A stretch of DNA of 32,986 nucleotides, taken from NCBI GenBank assembly GCA_028686345.1, contig JAQUCE010000002.1:106735-139720 (forward strand), given 5' to 3'. The notes under the pieces were generated by a model. It was not told the origin of the DNA and did no database searches. It worked only from the letters and a program-made list of their open reading frames with translations. The stretch comes from Kiritimatiellia bacterium. GTDB lineage: Bacteria > Verrucomicrobiota > Kiritimatiellia > RFP12 > UBA1067. A program made the position numbers and the translations under genes. Shown here in pieces: positions 6,816-16,100 of this stretch. Every line of letters starts with the position of its first letter. The stretch's first letter is position 1.

Positions 6816-8870
6816 CTACAGAAACAACTTTCCAACCTGATAGACGATCAAGGTCAGCACATAGGCCATTGCAGTCAGTCCCCCGAGTTGCAGGAATGCC
6901 CAGCCCCAGGATTTGCTTTCGCGCCCGGTGATGGCAACCGTGGCCATACAGGGTGTGGCGATCAACATGAAAAGCATAATGCAGATCCCCTGCAGCGGCG
7001 AGTAGGCCGCAGCCAGCTTCTCACGCAGCGGCAGGGTATCTTCATCTACATCACCAGCGGCAAAGACTATCCCGAGCTGGGCCACAAACACCTCTTTGGC
7101 GGCAAAAGCGCCAATCATGGCGGTGCCGAGTCTCCAGTCAAATCCGAGTGGTTTAATGGCTGGCTCCATGGCGTGGCCGATCTTGCCGGCAACGGTGTTG
7201 GCGAGCATGGCCGCCTGCTGCTCAGCAGGCGGCAGCGAGGGATCAGGCTCGGTTTGCGGGTAGTTGGTTAGGATCCAGAGCAGGACGGAAACTCCCAGAA
7301 TCACAGTGCCCGCTTTTTTGATATAGAGCCAGGCTTTTTCCCAGGTGTGCAGCAAAAACGTCTTGAAGGTTGGCATGCGATAGGGGGGCAGCTCCATGAC
7401 AAACGGCGTGGTGTCGCCTTTAAGTAGGGTGTTGCGCAGTATTCGGGCCAGCAGGATTGCCAGCAGTATGCCTGTGAGATAGATCGCCCACAATATCGGC
7501 GCGCGCCAGAGCGGCGGGAAGAACGCGGGTATGATCAGGGCGTAGATCGGGAGCCGAGCCCCGCAACTGATCAGCGGCAGAATCATCATGGTGGTCAGCC
7601 GGTCGCGCCGACTCTCCAGGGTCCGGGTCGCCATGATCGCCGGCACTGTGCAGCCGAACCCTGTTAAAAGTGGGATAAAGCTCTTGCCGTGCAACCCGAT
7701 ACGGTGCATCAGGTTGTCCATAATAAACGCGGTGCGCGCCATGTAGCCAGAGTCTTCGAGCAGGGAGATAGCTGCGAATAACAGGATGATATTCGGCACG
7801 AAAACAAGCACCCCGCCAACACCGGCGATGATGCCGCGGGTGACCAGGCTGCGCATTGCCGGCAGCACCTGCGGATCCCACAAGCGGCTGACCGTGCTGC
7901 CGATCCAGCCAAAAAGAGCGTCGAGCCACTCCATGGGCGGGGTGCCGACTGTGAAGGTCAGCCAGAAAAGAAGGTACATCAATCCCAAAAAGATCGGCAG
8001 CCCCCAGACGCGGTGCAGCACAATCTCATCAATGCGGTCGGAGTTGGTGCGCCGTGACTCAATGGTGGAGCGCATTGTCTCATGGTAGGCGCCAGCGATG
8101 AAACCGTAACGGTGGTCGGCGATCAGCATCTCGGGAGTATCGCCCAGCATAAATTGGATGTGCTTCTGCTGCTCCTCAACCACCTCCAGTACCTTTGAGT
8201 GATCAAACCGGGCGATAATCTCCTGATCGTTTTCCAGCAGCTTGACAGCGATCCACCGTTTTTTCCGCGCGTCAGCCCCTGGCAGGTGCGGTTCGAGCTG
8301 TTTGATAACAGCGGTAATGGAATCCTCAATATGACGGCCAAAGAGAATATCAGGCCTCACCGGCGGGTTTTTCGAGTTTATCAGTTCCAGTGCTGCATCC
8401 AGCAGCTCTTTGGTACCAAGGCTTTTGTTGCCGACTGTCTCAACAATCGGTGCTCCCAGCAAGGCGGACAAGCGCGGTAAATCGAGCTCCAGGCCGCGCT
8501 CTTTGGCCATGTCAGCCATGTTGAAAGCCAGTACAATCGGAACCCCCAGCTCGATCAACTGGGTGTAAAGGTAGAGATTGCGCTCCAGATTCGAGGTGTC
8601 GACAACATCAATAATCAGATCCGGCTTCTCATTGAGAATAAAGTTGCGGGCAACCACCTCTTCGAGCGAGTAGGCGGTCAAGCTGTAGGTGCCTGGCAGA
8701 TCCACGAAGTTAATCATGATGCCATTATGCTCACGCACCCCCTCTTTTTTATCGACCGTGACACCCGGGTAGTTGCCAACTTGCTGCCGCGCCCCGGTGA
8801 TATTGTTGAACAGTGTTGTTTTGCCGCTGTTGGGATTGCCCGCAATTGCTATGGTGTATCTTTTTTTCAT
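6816..8870 (-). CDS. feoB: Ferrous iron transport protein B
   Basis: This 684-residue GTP-dependent Fe(II) importer of the inner membrane has an N-terminal G domain: G1 GNPNSGKTT (11-19), G2 region GNYPGVTVD (32-40), G3 DLPG (57-60), G4 NMAD (117-120). A helical linker and a membrane domain with two Gate/nucleoside-recognition halves follow, including 'GFGCTVPAIMATRTLESRRDR' split around residue 400 and 'MIGAFAAKEVFVAQLG' near 595. Length is within the family range. The ATG at 8870 overlaps the stop of the DtxR-FeoA gene (TAATG), so regulator and transporter are coupled; a GTG four codons upstream is less likely. FeoA is supplied as a domain of the upstream protein, and no FeoC is seen. The 3' end abuts the composite repeat. 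Confidence 0.97.
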   Translation of the reverse strand: MKKRYTIAIAGNPNSGKTTLFNNITGARQQVGNYPGVTVDKKEGVREHNGIMINFVDLPGTYSLTAYSLEEVVARNFILNEKPDLIIDVVDTSNLERNLYLYTQLIELGVPIVLAFNMADMAKERGLELDLPRLSALLGAPIVETVGNKSLGTKELLDAALELINSKNPPVRPDILFGRHIEDSITAVIKQLEPHLPGADARKKRWIAVKLLENDQEIIARFDHSKVLEVVEEQQKHIQFMLGDTPEMLIADHRYGFIAGAYHETMRSTIESRRTNSDRIDEIVLHRVWGLPIFLGLMYLLFWLTFTVGTPPMEWLDALFGWIGSTVSRLWDPQVLPAMRSLVTRGIIAGVGGVLVFVPNIILLFAAISLLEDSGYMARTAFIMDNLMHRIGLHGKSFIPLLTGFGCTVPAIMATRTLESRRDRLTTMMILPLISCGARLPIYALIIPAFFPPLWRAPILWAIYLTGILLAILLARILRNTLLKGDTTPFVMELPPYRMPTFKTFLLHTWEKAWLYIKKAGTVILGVSVLLWILTNYPQTEPDPSLPPAEQQAAMLANTVAGKIGHAMEPAIKPLGFDWRLGTAMIGAFAAKEVFVAQLGIVFAAGDVDEDTLPLREKLAAAYSPLQGICIMLFMLIATPCMATVAITGRESKSWGWAFLQLGGLTAMAYVLTLIVYQVGKLFL

Positions 8871-9730
8871 TAAATTGTGCACCTTTTATCTCTCACACCA
8901 GGCATTGTCCCGCAAGCGGAACCATTCCCTGACAGGGAAGGCTCAGAGTTTTCAGCGTTTTTTTCAATTATTTGCGGCTCTACCACGATGTCGGCAGCCT
9001 CATCCTTGCGCAGCGAGAGATAGTAGCCTTTAACCTTGACCTCAATCGGGTTGCCCATGGGAGCTACCCGTACCACCTCAATCAGAGCGCCGTTGGTGAC
9101 ACCCATGTCGCGAATGCGCCGTTTAATGGCGCTGCTGCCTGAGATGCTCTCAATAATTCCCTTTTCACCTGGTTTGAGTTTTTCCAGCGTGGTGCACGAC
9201 TGCGGCATTGAGCGGTCAATTGGCAACCCGCAACAGGCGCCTTCGCTGGTTTGCGCCATACACTTTGCGCAGCAACGCAAATCCTTTAAATTGGGTTTAC
9301 AGTTATAGCCAACGTGCTCGTGCCATTGCACACCCGCGTTGGGACAGGTTTTAAAGTAATTGGCAAAATCCATCAGGCGGTTGATGATATTCTTGGAGAT
9401 ACCATGCTCCATGCGGCAAGCGGTCTCATCCGCCTCCTCCTCATCAATAGAGAGCACCTCTACGAAAAATTCTTTTAGGATGTTGTGGCGATGCAGCACG
9501 TTGGCGGCAATTTGGCGCCCCTCTTCAGTCAGAGTGACAAATTCATAGGGCTCATAGTTGATCAGCCCGCGGCTTCGCAGTGCTTGCAGACCCCCGGTCA
9601 CAGAGGATCGATTGATCTTCAGTCTGTCAGCAATATCCTTTGATCTGGCTACCTTGTTCTCTTCAATCAGAAGATAGATAGTCTCCAGGTAATTCTCCAG
9701 ACTGGCGCTTAAACTATTATTACTGGCCAT
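8870..9730 (-). CDS. DtxR/MntR-family metalloregulator fused to FeoA domain
   Basis: This 286-residue protein has an N-terminal winged helix (about 8-72) and a DtxR dimerisation/metal domain with H82 and C105-x2-E108-H109, matching the Cys-Glu-His site of DtxR. A cysteine-rich middle follows (C129, C144, C153, C154, C157, C166, C167, C179), then an SH3-like FeoA domain at about 180-252 (LKPGEKGIIESISG...RRIRDMGVTNGALIEVVRVAP). The tail has two more Cys. It probably represses its own operon with iron bound and/or supplies FeoA function to FeoB. The cysteine cluster could bind Fe-S or zinc; this is inference. The ATG at 9730 gives a standard regulator N-terminus (an upstream TTG at 9754 is less likely). 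The downstream feoB start overlaps its stop. Confidence 0.92.
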   Translation of the reverse strand: MASNNSLSASLENYLETIYLLIEENKVARSKDIADRLKINRSSVTGGLQALRSRGLINYEPYEFVTLTEEGRQIAANVLHRHNILKEFFVEVLSIDEEEADETACRMEHGISKNIINRLMDFANYFKTCPNAGVQWHEHVGYNCKPNLKDLRCCAKCMAQTSEGACCGLPIDRSMPQSCTTLEKLKPGEKGIIESISGSSAIKRRIRDMGVTNGALIEVVRVAPMGNPIEVKVKGYYLSLRKDEAADIVVEPQIIEKNAENSEPSLSGNGSACGTMPGVRDKRCTI

Positions 9731-9775
9731 ATAAAACTTTCTGTAAATTGACAACCATTTGTTCGGAGCGCCTAA

Positions 9776-9803
9776 CTTATCAAAAGCAGAGCGGAATTGT
9801 CAA
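9776..9803 (-). promoter_or_regulatory. Probable sigma70-type promoter of the dtxR-feoA/feoB operon
   Basis: On the minus strand, TTGACA (9803-9798), a 16-bp spacer and GATAAG (9781-9776; 4 of 6 to TATAAT) lie about 46 bp upstream of the regulator ATG. The segment just downstream holds TTAGGC, which resembles half of a DtxR box, but no clear full palindrome is present. Confidence 0.5.
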
Positions 9804-9899
9804 CCTCAGAGTTATAAGATTTTTGCGAATTATTCAACCCTTCACTAACTCCAACTGCCCCGGTGAATTGCCCGACTGGGTTTTCTCAGGGACACGTTC

Positions 9900-9915
9900 T
9901 TAGGGACAGGCACTG
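9900..9915 (+). repeat. TTAGGGACAGGCACTG repeat, single copy
   Basis: One exact copy of the 16-mer that forms a cluster at 32015-32160. It is preceded by a partial AGGGACACG at about 9888, the same partial-then-full arrangement seen at 32090-32118. Confidence 0.7.
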
Positions 9916-9923
9916 ATTTTGCC

Positions 9924-10196
9924 TTGCAGTTCGCGTGTCATTTGGCTGGCGCGTGACTTTCAGATTGCGAAGCACTGTAGCCGCGGGCCGTGACAGCCGG
10001 GGTGGCACCTGTATGGCCAATTGTCAAGCGTTCCGACTCGCGAAGCATTAGACTTTCGCTCGACGGCGCGTTCACGGCCCGCGCCCTACAGCTTCGGCGT
10101 GATAGTCACCTGGCTGGCGCGCGCTTTGCAGTTCGCGTGTCATTTGGCTGGCGCGTGACTTTCAGATTGCGCAGCACTGTAGCCGCGGGCCGTGAC
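9924..10196 (+). repeat. 71-bp direct repeat pair
   Basis: Positions 9924-9994 and 10126-10196 match at 70 of 71 bases, offset by 202 bp. Each begins TTGCAGTTCGCGTGTCATTT and ends in the left arm of the ~118-bp inverted-repeat element. The arrangement looks like a tandem duplication of a 202-bp block that already contained one element. Confidence 0.8.
9975..10091 (+). repeat. ~118-bp element with GC-rich terminal inverted repeats (copy 1)
   Basis: The left arm is CTGTAGCCGCGGGCCGTGA and the right arm is TCACGGCCCGCGCCCTACAG, pairing over about 19 bp with one irregularity. The interior holds GGCCAATTGTCAAGCGTTCC and CGACGGCGCG. The copy at 32490-32607 shares arms and interior. No protein is encoded. 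Confidence 0.75.
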
Positions 10197-10307
10197 CGCG
10201 GGCCAGGCGCGTTTATTGCCGCTGCCTGGCAATTTCGACAAAGTTCGCGACAAAGTTGCACAAGAGGGGCGCTCACCAGCTCGTTCACGGCCAGCCGCCC
10301 TTCAACG
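10177..10307 (+). repeat. Inverted-repeat element, divergent copy 2
   Basis: The left arm CTGTAGCCGCGGGCCGTGAC is identical to copy 1. The right arm TTCACGGCCAGCCGCCCTTC (10284-10303) is altered and matches the fragment at 6463 instead. The interior differs (contains AAAGTTCGCGACAAAGTTGC), so this may be a chimera of two subfamilies. Its right end touches the stop codon of the LamG gene at 10308. Confidence 0.6.
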
Positions 10308-12953
10308 CTACCTCAATATCAGCCAGCATCTGGCTCTGCGGCGCAATTTCAAGCCGTTGATGTCATTGAGTGTTCCGCCGCTGGTGGTTGACAGGGGGCG
10401 GTAGATGAACCGCGCGGGCAGTTGGTTATCATAGGCTTTGATGTTCTTTTGGAATACATCCAGGTAGGAGCTTCCGCCTCCCTGCCAGTAGAGCAGGCTC
10501 ATGTCATAAACTCCGCCCGCTAATGTGATGCTGCCAACTGTGCGGCTGTTGCCTCCGCCTCCATCAACATTAATGCTGTCGCCGTCAATATAGGTGACCA
10601 GATGCTGAGCCGGATCCGGCGGCAACTCAATCAGGGAGTTCCAAGCCTGGTTAAAGACCCTCAGCTTAGAACCATCATCTCCCTGGAATCCCAAACCAAG
10701 CGTTGTGCTGGCAGGGATCGTCAGCTTTGCGCTCGCATAGATCGCCTTGTTGATATCAACCGCCAGGGTGTTCCAAGGAAAGGGCACACTGTTCGGAATG
10801 GCGACTGCATGGCTGCCGCCGCTCTCCGGATCATAGAAGTTGATCTCCGCCCAGGAGCTCTGATTAGAGGCGGCGGCCACGTAGTTTGAAACCGCCAGCC
10901 ATGCGTTGGAAAGGCTGCTCACAGGTTCATTATTAGAGTGCCAGAGGGTCCAGCCAGCGCTGACGCCCGCGTAAGTGAGTTCGCCAACGCTTTTATGTCC
11001 CACAAGGCGCCAAGTGTCGGTATCACTATCATTCACAAACGCGCCTTTGGCAGCATACAGCTCATGGTGCTGTCCTCCGCTGCCGTTCCAGGTAATGAAT
11101 TCAAGCTCATGGGCCCCGGCAGGCAGGTTGATCACCCCCCGTGTGTTACTGTCGCCAATAACGTAATTATTGACCATGGTTTCAGTGTCACCATGGTCAA
11201 TCCAGCCCAGACCTGTCACCGAGCTCCAGCTGCGACCAGGCAGGCGCAGGGCAAAACCGTCATCCGAGTGAACACCGAAGGTGTAATCCCCGCCTTGTCC
11301 GGGCGGTATGAGAATTGTGCCGCGGTAGAGCACGACCCAGTTGGTATCCGCTACCCCAACCAAATCCGCAAAGTAGGGGCTGTTGTTGGGAAAAAGTATA
11401 TCATCTTTGTTATTAGGTGTATCAGGGTCATAGGCGTTGATCACCGGAATATTTTTGTTCCTGGTAATGACTGTGCCGGTGCCTGCCGCGAGAATACCGC
11501 CTGCCTGGCGGGTGCTGGTGATGCTGCCGGCATCCCGCACCCATACGCCGATGAACGAGCCATCCGCAATCAGCTCGCCGCCGGGCAGCAGCTCGGAGGG
11601 GGGCAGCACAGCATCGAGTTTAATTGCACCTGGAATCGGGAGCGGCGAATTCAGATCCCACTCCTCAATAGCGTACATTTTGTTGTCTGGGTCTCCCGAT
11701 TCAGGGATGCCGCTGCCCATGTCATTCCAAAGTCCCGCAGCTGTCATCTCAACAGCGTCTTCAGATGGTGAATCATTCGGCTCTCCAGCGGCCCAGTTCT
11801 GATATGTGCCGGCGCCGTAGGCCGCGCCGCTGGTCCAAACCCAGCCGTTATTACGACGTGTGTTTATGTCGGGCACAGCAGCAGTTTTGCCGGACTCGTA
11901 CGCGCCGGGGAAGAGTTCATTGTCGGTCAAGCCGATCCAGATATTGTCGAGGTTGTAATAGTTGCGCATGTAGCGGCAGAACTCATTCTCAGTGGAGTTG
12001 CGGACGCTGACCAGATGACTCGTCACCGTGCCGTTCACCGGATCAGGGTTGCTGGCAGCCTGCCAGGCCTCGTACCAGGTAAGCGGCGCAAGCCCTGAGT
12101 TGGGGCCGAGCACCCGGTAGAGGTTCCAGGAGTTGTTGACCCCGGTGGGCGCGGTGAACAGGATATCGTCCACAGCCAGACGCTCCGGCAGGTTGAGGGG
12201 GCTGCCGCCGCCGGCCAGGAATTGAATCTGCGAGAGCGAGAGCACATCAGCGTAAATGGCGGTATCATCCACCGCGCCTTTCAAGGTGCGATCAGCGTGG
12301 ATAGAGGTGCCGATTACAATCTCCAGGTTTTGCTTCAGACCTATGCCTGATGAGCGGCGGACACCCTTGATCACGCCATTAATGAAGATGCGCTGGACAT
12401 TATTTTCATCCAACTGCCAGACAACATGATACCAGGTGCCGGTCTCCATGAAAAATCCATTGACAGTCATATCATCACCCCAGTTGCCGAAGTGCGGACG
12501 CTGGTCGCGGATACCCAGGTGGAGTACATTACTGACTTCCAGCTGTCCGAAAACAAACTCATCGTTGTAGGTATCGCCGGGAATCTCCGGCTTGCCGCCC
12601 TTGACCCAGGCGACCATGGTGAACGGGGCAAATTGATTCGGTTGATAGATTCCCATTTGGCCAGCGTAGATCCCGGTGTTAATATAACTGGCTGTTGCAT
12701 ACGCCTCGCCATTAAACTCCATTCCACTCTCTCCAATCCCGGGTGTGCCTGTTACCAGGAGCGGACTATTGATCAGCGTCCCATTAACGCCGTAGGTGCC
12801 CCGATTGATAACCGTGGAGCCGCTCTGCCCCTCAAAGTCATAGTAAACAACTGGCCGGGGCGCTGCCACACCTTGCAAACAACTCAAACATAAGGCAATT
12901 GCCGCAACTGAAAACCAGCTGCTGTAACATGGAATTTGTACCTGCTTGTGCAT
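10308..12953 (-). CDS. Secreted LamG / C-type lectin / PA14-like protein
   Basis: This 881-residue protein has an N-terminal signal peptide (hydrophobic core about 13-27, cleavage near GVAA-PRP). A LamG/concanavalin-like domain spans about 35-255, including FTMVAWVKGG and TWYHVVWQLDENNVQRIFINGV. A C-type lectin-like domain spans about 271-432 (TWYEAWQAA, ..IWIGLTD.., GYVW-like GWVWTSG, NWAAGEPND, WNDM). Two PA14-like beta domains follow at about 527-640 (GDYTFGVHSDDGFAL) and 732-835 (LGLGFQGDDGSKLRVF). It is probably exported to the periplasm or surface and binds carbohydrate; no catalytic motif is seen. The last ~14 residues (LKLRRRARCWLILR) are basic, unlike the rest, and end at a repeat, so the native C-terminus may be lost. 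ATG is preceded by AGGAG. Confidence 0.85.
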   Translation of the reverse strand: MHKQVQIPCYSSWFSVAAIALCLSCLQGVAAPRPVVYYDFEGQSGSTVINRGTYGVNGTLINSPLLVTGTPGIGESGMEFNGEAYATASYINTGIYAGQMGIYQPNQFAPFTMVAWVKGGKPEIPGDTYNDEFVFGQLEVSNVLHLGIRDQRPHFGNWGDDMTVNGFFMETGTWYHVVWQLDENNVQRIFINGVIKGVRRSSGIGLKQNLEIVIGTSIHADRTLKGAVDDTAIYADVLSLSQIQFLAGGGSPLNLPERLAVDDILFTAPTGVNNSWNLYRVLGPNSGLAPLTWYEAWQAASNPDPVNGTVTSHLVSVRNSTENEFCRYMRNYYNLDNIWIGLTDNELFPGAYESGKTAAVPDINTRRNNGWVWTSGAAYGAGTYQNWAAGEPNDSPSEDAVEMTAAGLWNDMGSGIPESGDPDNKMYAIEEWDLNSPLPIPGAIKLDAVLPPSELLPGGELIADGSFIGVWVRDAGSITSTRQAGGILAAGTGTVITRNKNIPVINAYDPDTPNNKDDILFPNNSPYFADLVGVADTNWVVLYRGTILIPPGQGGDYTFGVHSDDGFALRLPGRSWSSVTGLGWIDHGDTETMVNNYVIGDSNTRGVINLPAGAHELEFITWNGSGGQHHELYAAKGAFVNDSDTDTWRLVGHKSVGELTYAGVSAGWTLWHSNNEPVSSLSNAWLAVSNYVAAASNQSSWAEINFYDPESGGSHAVAIPNSVPFPWNTLAVDINKAIYASAKLTIPASTTLGLGFQGDDGSKLRVFNQAWNSLIELPPDPAQHLVTYIDGDSINVDGGGGNSRTVGSITLAGGVYDMSLLYWQGGGSSYLDVFQKNIKAYDNQLPARFIYRPLSTTSGGTLNDINGLKLRRRARCWLILR

Positions 12954-12999
12954 TATTTTCTCCTGTTTATTAGATTAACCAGAACAACCGATTGTGATA

Positions 13000-13027
13000 A
13001 AGATAGCATATTGCACTTTGCTTTCAA
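13000..13027 (-). promoter_or_regulatory. Possible promoter of the LamG/lectin gene
   Basis: On the minus strand, TTGAAA (13027-13022), a 16-bp spacer and TATCTT (13005-13000) lie about 47 bp upstream of the ATG at 12953. The match to sigma70 consensus is 5 of 6 and 4 of 6; there is no experimental support. Confidence 0.4.
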
Positions 13028-13052
13028 AGGTAAAACAAAGAAAAACTTTTTT

Positions 13053-13103
13053 GAGACCACCTTTTTTTTGAAACCACTAAGTGGTCTCAAATACGAGGTT
13101 AAA
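13053..13103 (-). repeat. TTTTAACCTCGT plus odd-centred palindrome
   Basis: Read on the minus strand this is TTTTAACCTCGT, then ATTTG, the palindrome AGACCACT-T-AGTGGTTT, and an A run. The same order occurs on the plus strand at 31117-31163 with GCAACCACT-G-AGTGGTTGC. A further GAGACCAC at 13053-13060 can pair with GTGGTCTC at 13081-13088, competing with the GAAACCACT arm at 13070-13078. Confidence 0.6.
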
Positions 13104-13155
13104 AGCCTGCTCTTTTCAACCGCCTTTTACCTGCTTCTCTTTTAACCACGTTGTT

Positions 13156-13174
13156 GCAACAACTGAGTGGTTGC
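13156..13174 (-). repeat. Odd-centred 19-bp palindrome, one arm mismatch
   Basis: Read on the minus strand this is GCAACCACTCAGTTGTTGC, one base off the perfect GCAACCACTCAGTGGTTGC upstream of trmB at 31211-31229. It lies 11 bp past the stop codon of the CotH gene, so it would be in that gene's 3' untranslated region. Confidence 0.6.
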
Positions 13175-13184
13175 AACACCCCGC

Positions 13185-16100
13185 TTATTCCCGGTAACGC
13201 AGCGACAGGATGCGGTAAAAGCGCGTTTTGACACCCGGAAAATCGGGGTCGATGAAGGCCTCCGCCGTGGTGGTCGCAGTGCGCGTCTCAAGCAGCCGCC
13301 ACTCAGCCAGGCGCAGATCACTGCAGTACTCAATCCGATATTGGTCGCCCGGAACAGCCGCCCAGATAACGCGCCCATTTTCAAAGCGCACATCACCTGA
13401 TTTCAGCCGCGCGAGCACTGTGATATCAAAGCTTTGTGAGTCGCTCAGCGGCGGTGTGCCGTTGTCGGTTGCGATAATTGTCAGCGTAACCACGGCGGGG
13501 CCGTCGGCGGCGAGCGGAGTCCAGGTGAAGAGCCCTGTGCGCGGATCCAGGGCGGCGCCGGCGGGCGCGTTTTCCCCCAGCTGATAGGTGATGGCCTGCA
13601 CGGGGCGGTCATGGTCGACACTCTGGCAGAGAAAGCGCACCAGCTCGCCGGCTGATACAGTGTAATCAGTCAGCCCCTGCGGGCCACCCCTGCGATACTC
13701 AGCCTCCAGTGCCAGATCAAAGCTCAGGTCGCTGCTCTTGGCGCTGTGCTGATGCACCTCAACGGCGATGGTGTTGAGCCCTGTGATCAGATTATCAGGC
13801 GGGAGCGTGTAAATCTGCGGCGTGCTCTCATCCGCTCCGACTATGCCTGAAGAGGCGTAATCCAGATAGCCGATATCATTAGTTGGCATGTTGTCGCGCA
13901 CAATCTCTACCCCGTTGAGGTAGACCACCGCACCATCGTCGCGGATCAGGCGAAGTTTTAAAGCCGCGAGCGTGCCGGAGAGATCATGGCTCAGCCGGGT
14001 GAGTTTGAAGGCGTTCATCAGAAAATGAGTGTAGGCAACAATGGTGTGAGGGTGCTTATCAAAGACCAAGAAGATATCAGAGCCGTCAGAGACGATGGCG
14101 GAGGCGAAGGTCGTGATCGCCGCGAAGGGGAGATTGCCGCTTGATATCGCAATGTTGCGTGTTGTGGCTGCGCCGAGCGCGTCGTTGACTGTGACATCAA
14201 AGAGGCCGCTCTGGTCCAAGGTGTCGTGATGGTAGGAGAGCCAGCTGTAGGTTCCAGGGGGCAGACCAGTGATGGTGAGGGTGAACGGGTTGCCGATCTC
14301 ACGCCTGTCAGTGCCGACCCAGTCGCGCAGCAGATCAGGGGTGTCGGATGGGCGGTTGCCCCGGTCGTACATCTGCGCCGCAGCGTCCACCGCCCCGGCA
14401 GCCCAACTTGCGTTTATGGTGATGGCGGTGTTGAAGGCCGGGAATGTTTGCGGCAGAAAAGAGGCCACCCGCTCATGCAGCGCGGTGTATGCCTGCCACC
14501 CGGCTTGCACGGGCATGCCTGGCTGGCCAAAGTCAATCCACAGATCATCGCCGAGATTGGAGAGCCCGGCTGTGAAGGTATGGCGGAAGTAGGTGGTGGG
14601 GTATTTGGCCTGCGGATTGGAGCCGTAGCTGACCGTGGTTTGCTGTGAGCCGCCATAGCCCAGCGGGGCCAAGCCGGAGTTCCAGCTAAAGTCAACAAAC
14701 GCCGGCTCGCGCCAGCGGGTGCCCTGATCGCTGCCGTTATCGCAGTAGCGCCAGAGGTTCCGGAAGGGGATCAGAGGCACGCTGTTGGTCACAATATGGT
14801 GGCTGCCGCGCAGGAGCCGGGGCGGTGTGTTGACCTCGCGCACCGCGATTGGGAGGATCAGGGAGTCGGAGAGGTTCGGGATGCCGTTGTCCGTCACAAC
14901 CGCCTTGACCTCAAAGATTCCGGGACCATGCTCTTCAGAGGGTATCCAGGTGAGCAAGCCGGCAGGGGTGATCGCGATACCTGCCGGCAGCGCCCCTTGC
15001 AGGGTAAAGCACAACCTTTGGCCTGGATCAGGATCAGCTGCCTGCAGCTGCACGGCAAGCAGCGTTCCCTCGTCCACCGCAAGAGGGCCGGGGTCGGCGA
15101 GCCGCGGATATTGGTTAGCCACACTACTGCAGGGGTCGGGGCCAAACCCCGGGGTGCCGCGGCTGGTGGCTGAGGCATACCAGTTGCGCCAGTCATTGCC
15201 TGGCGCCTTGTAGTCGAGCCGCTCGAGCGAGGCGCCGGCGCCGTCGGCGGCGGCTGGCCAGGGTGCGTAGTCAGCATAGTCAACCCGCTCAACCAGGATC
15301 ATCGGCACGCTGTTGTCGGGCTCCGGCGCTCCGGGGCGGCTGAGGCGGATGGACTCGCCGCTGTTGGAGAGCTGCCCGCTCCAGGGGCCGAAGATCTCTA
15401 TTGCTGGTGGTACGTCGTAGGCTGCCCTGAAACTTACGGGGTCGGTTTCGGTTATAAGCACTCTGCCGCATGCTGGGATAACGGCTCCGGCTGGAAATGC
15501 GTAGGTGACAGCTGAGCTGAATGTCCAGGTGCTGGCAGGCACGCCCGGGTCGTGGAGCAACACCGCTGCGGCAGTGGTATTGGCGATTTCAATATACTCG
15601 AGTTTCCCGGCAGGCGGGTGATACATGATCTCACTGATCACGACTGCTCCGATCAGAGGTGGCGCGTTGGCTGCTGCGGGGGTCGCGGCGCTCAGTGCTG
15701 TGAAGAGCGCGGTGCCATCCTGCCGCAGATGGCGGCCAAAGGGAGTTGCCGGGGCGGCGGCTCCGAACTGCTGATACGCGACGATACGTAGGATGTTGCT
15801 CCCCGCGGCTTCAATTAAAACGGCTTCTTCGCCCAGCTTATTGAAACCAAAGGCGGTGGCACCCTGACCAAATTGCGTCTGGTCATAGAGCGCGAACTCG
15901 CCGGGAGCGAGTGGCGCGCGGACGGGAATTTGAAATTTAAAGGGCTGATCCAGATTATCGCTCAGATACCAGCCGCTAATATCAACGGCGTTGGCGGCAA
16001 TATTGAGCAGCTCAATCCAGTCGCCGCCAGCGGAGGGATTGCTCATGACTTCATTGATCACAATTGAGGGTGGCTCAAAGGCGCGGCCTGGTGAGCCGTG

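Noticed and set aside
6672-7271. 199-codon plus-strand frame
   Set aside because: It starts inside the fold-back repeat and continues antisense to feoB.
10938-11771. 277-codon plus-strand frame
   Set aside because: It is antisense to the LamG/lectin gene, whose domain content is unmistakable; long antisense frames are expected at this GC content.
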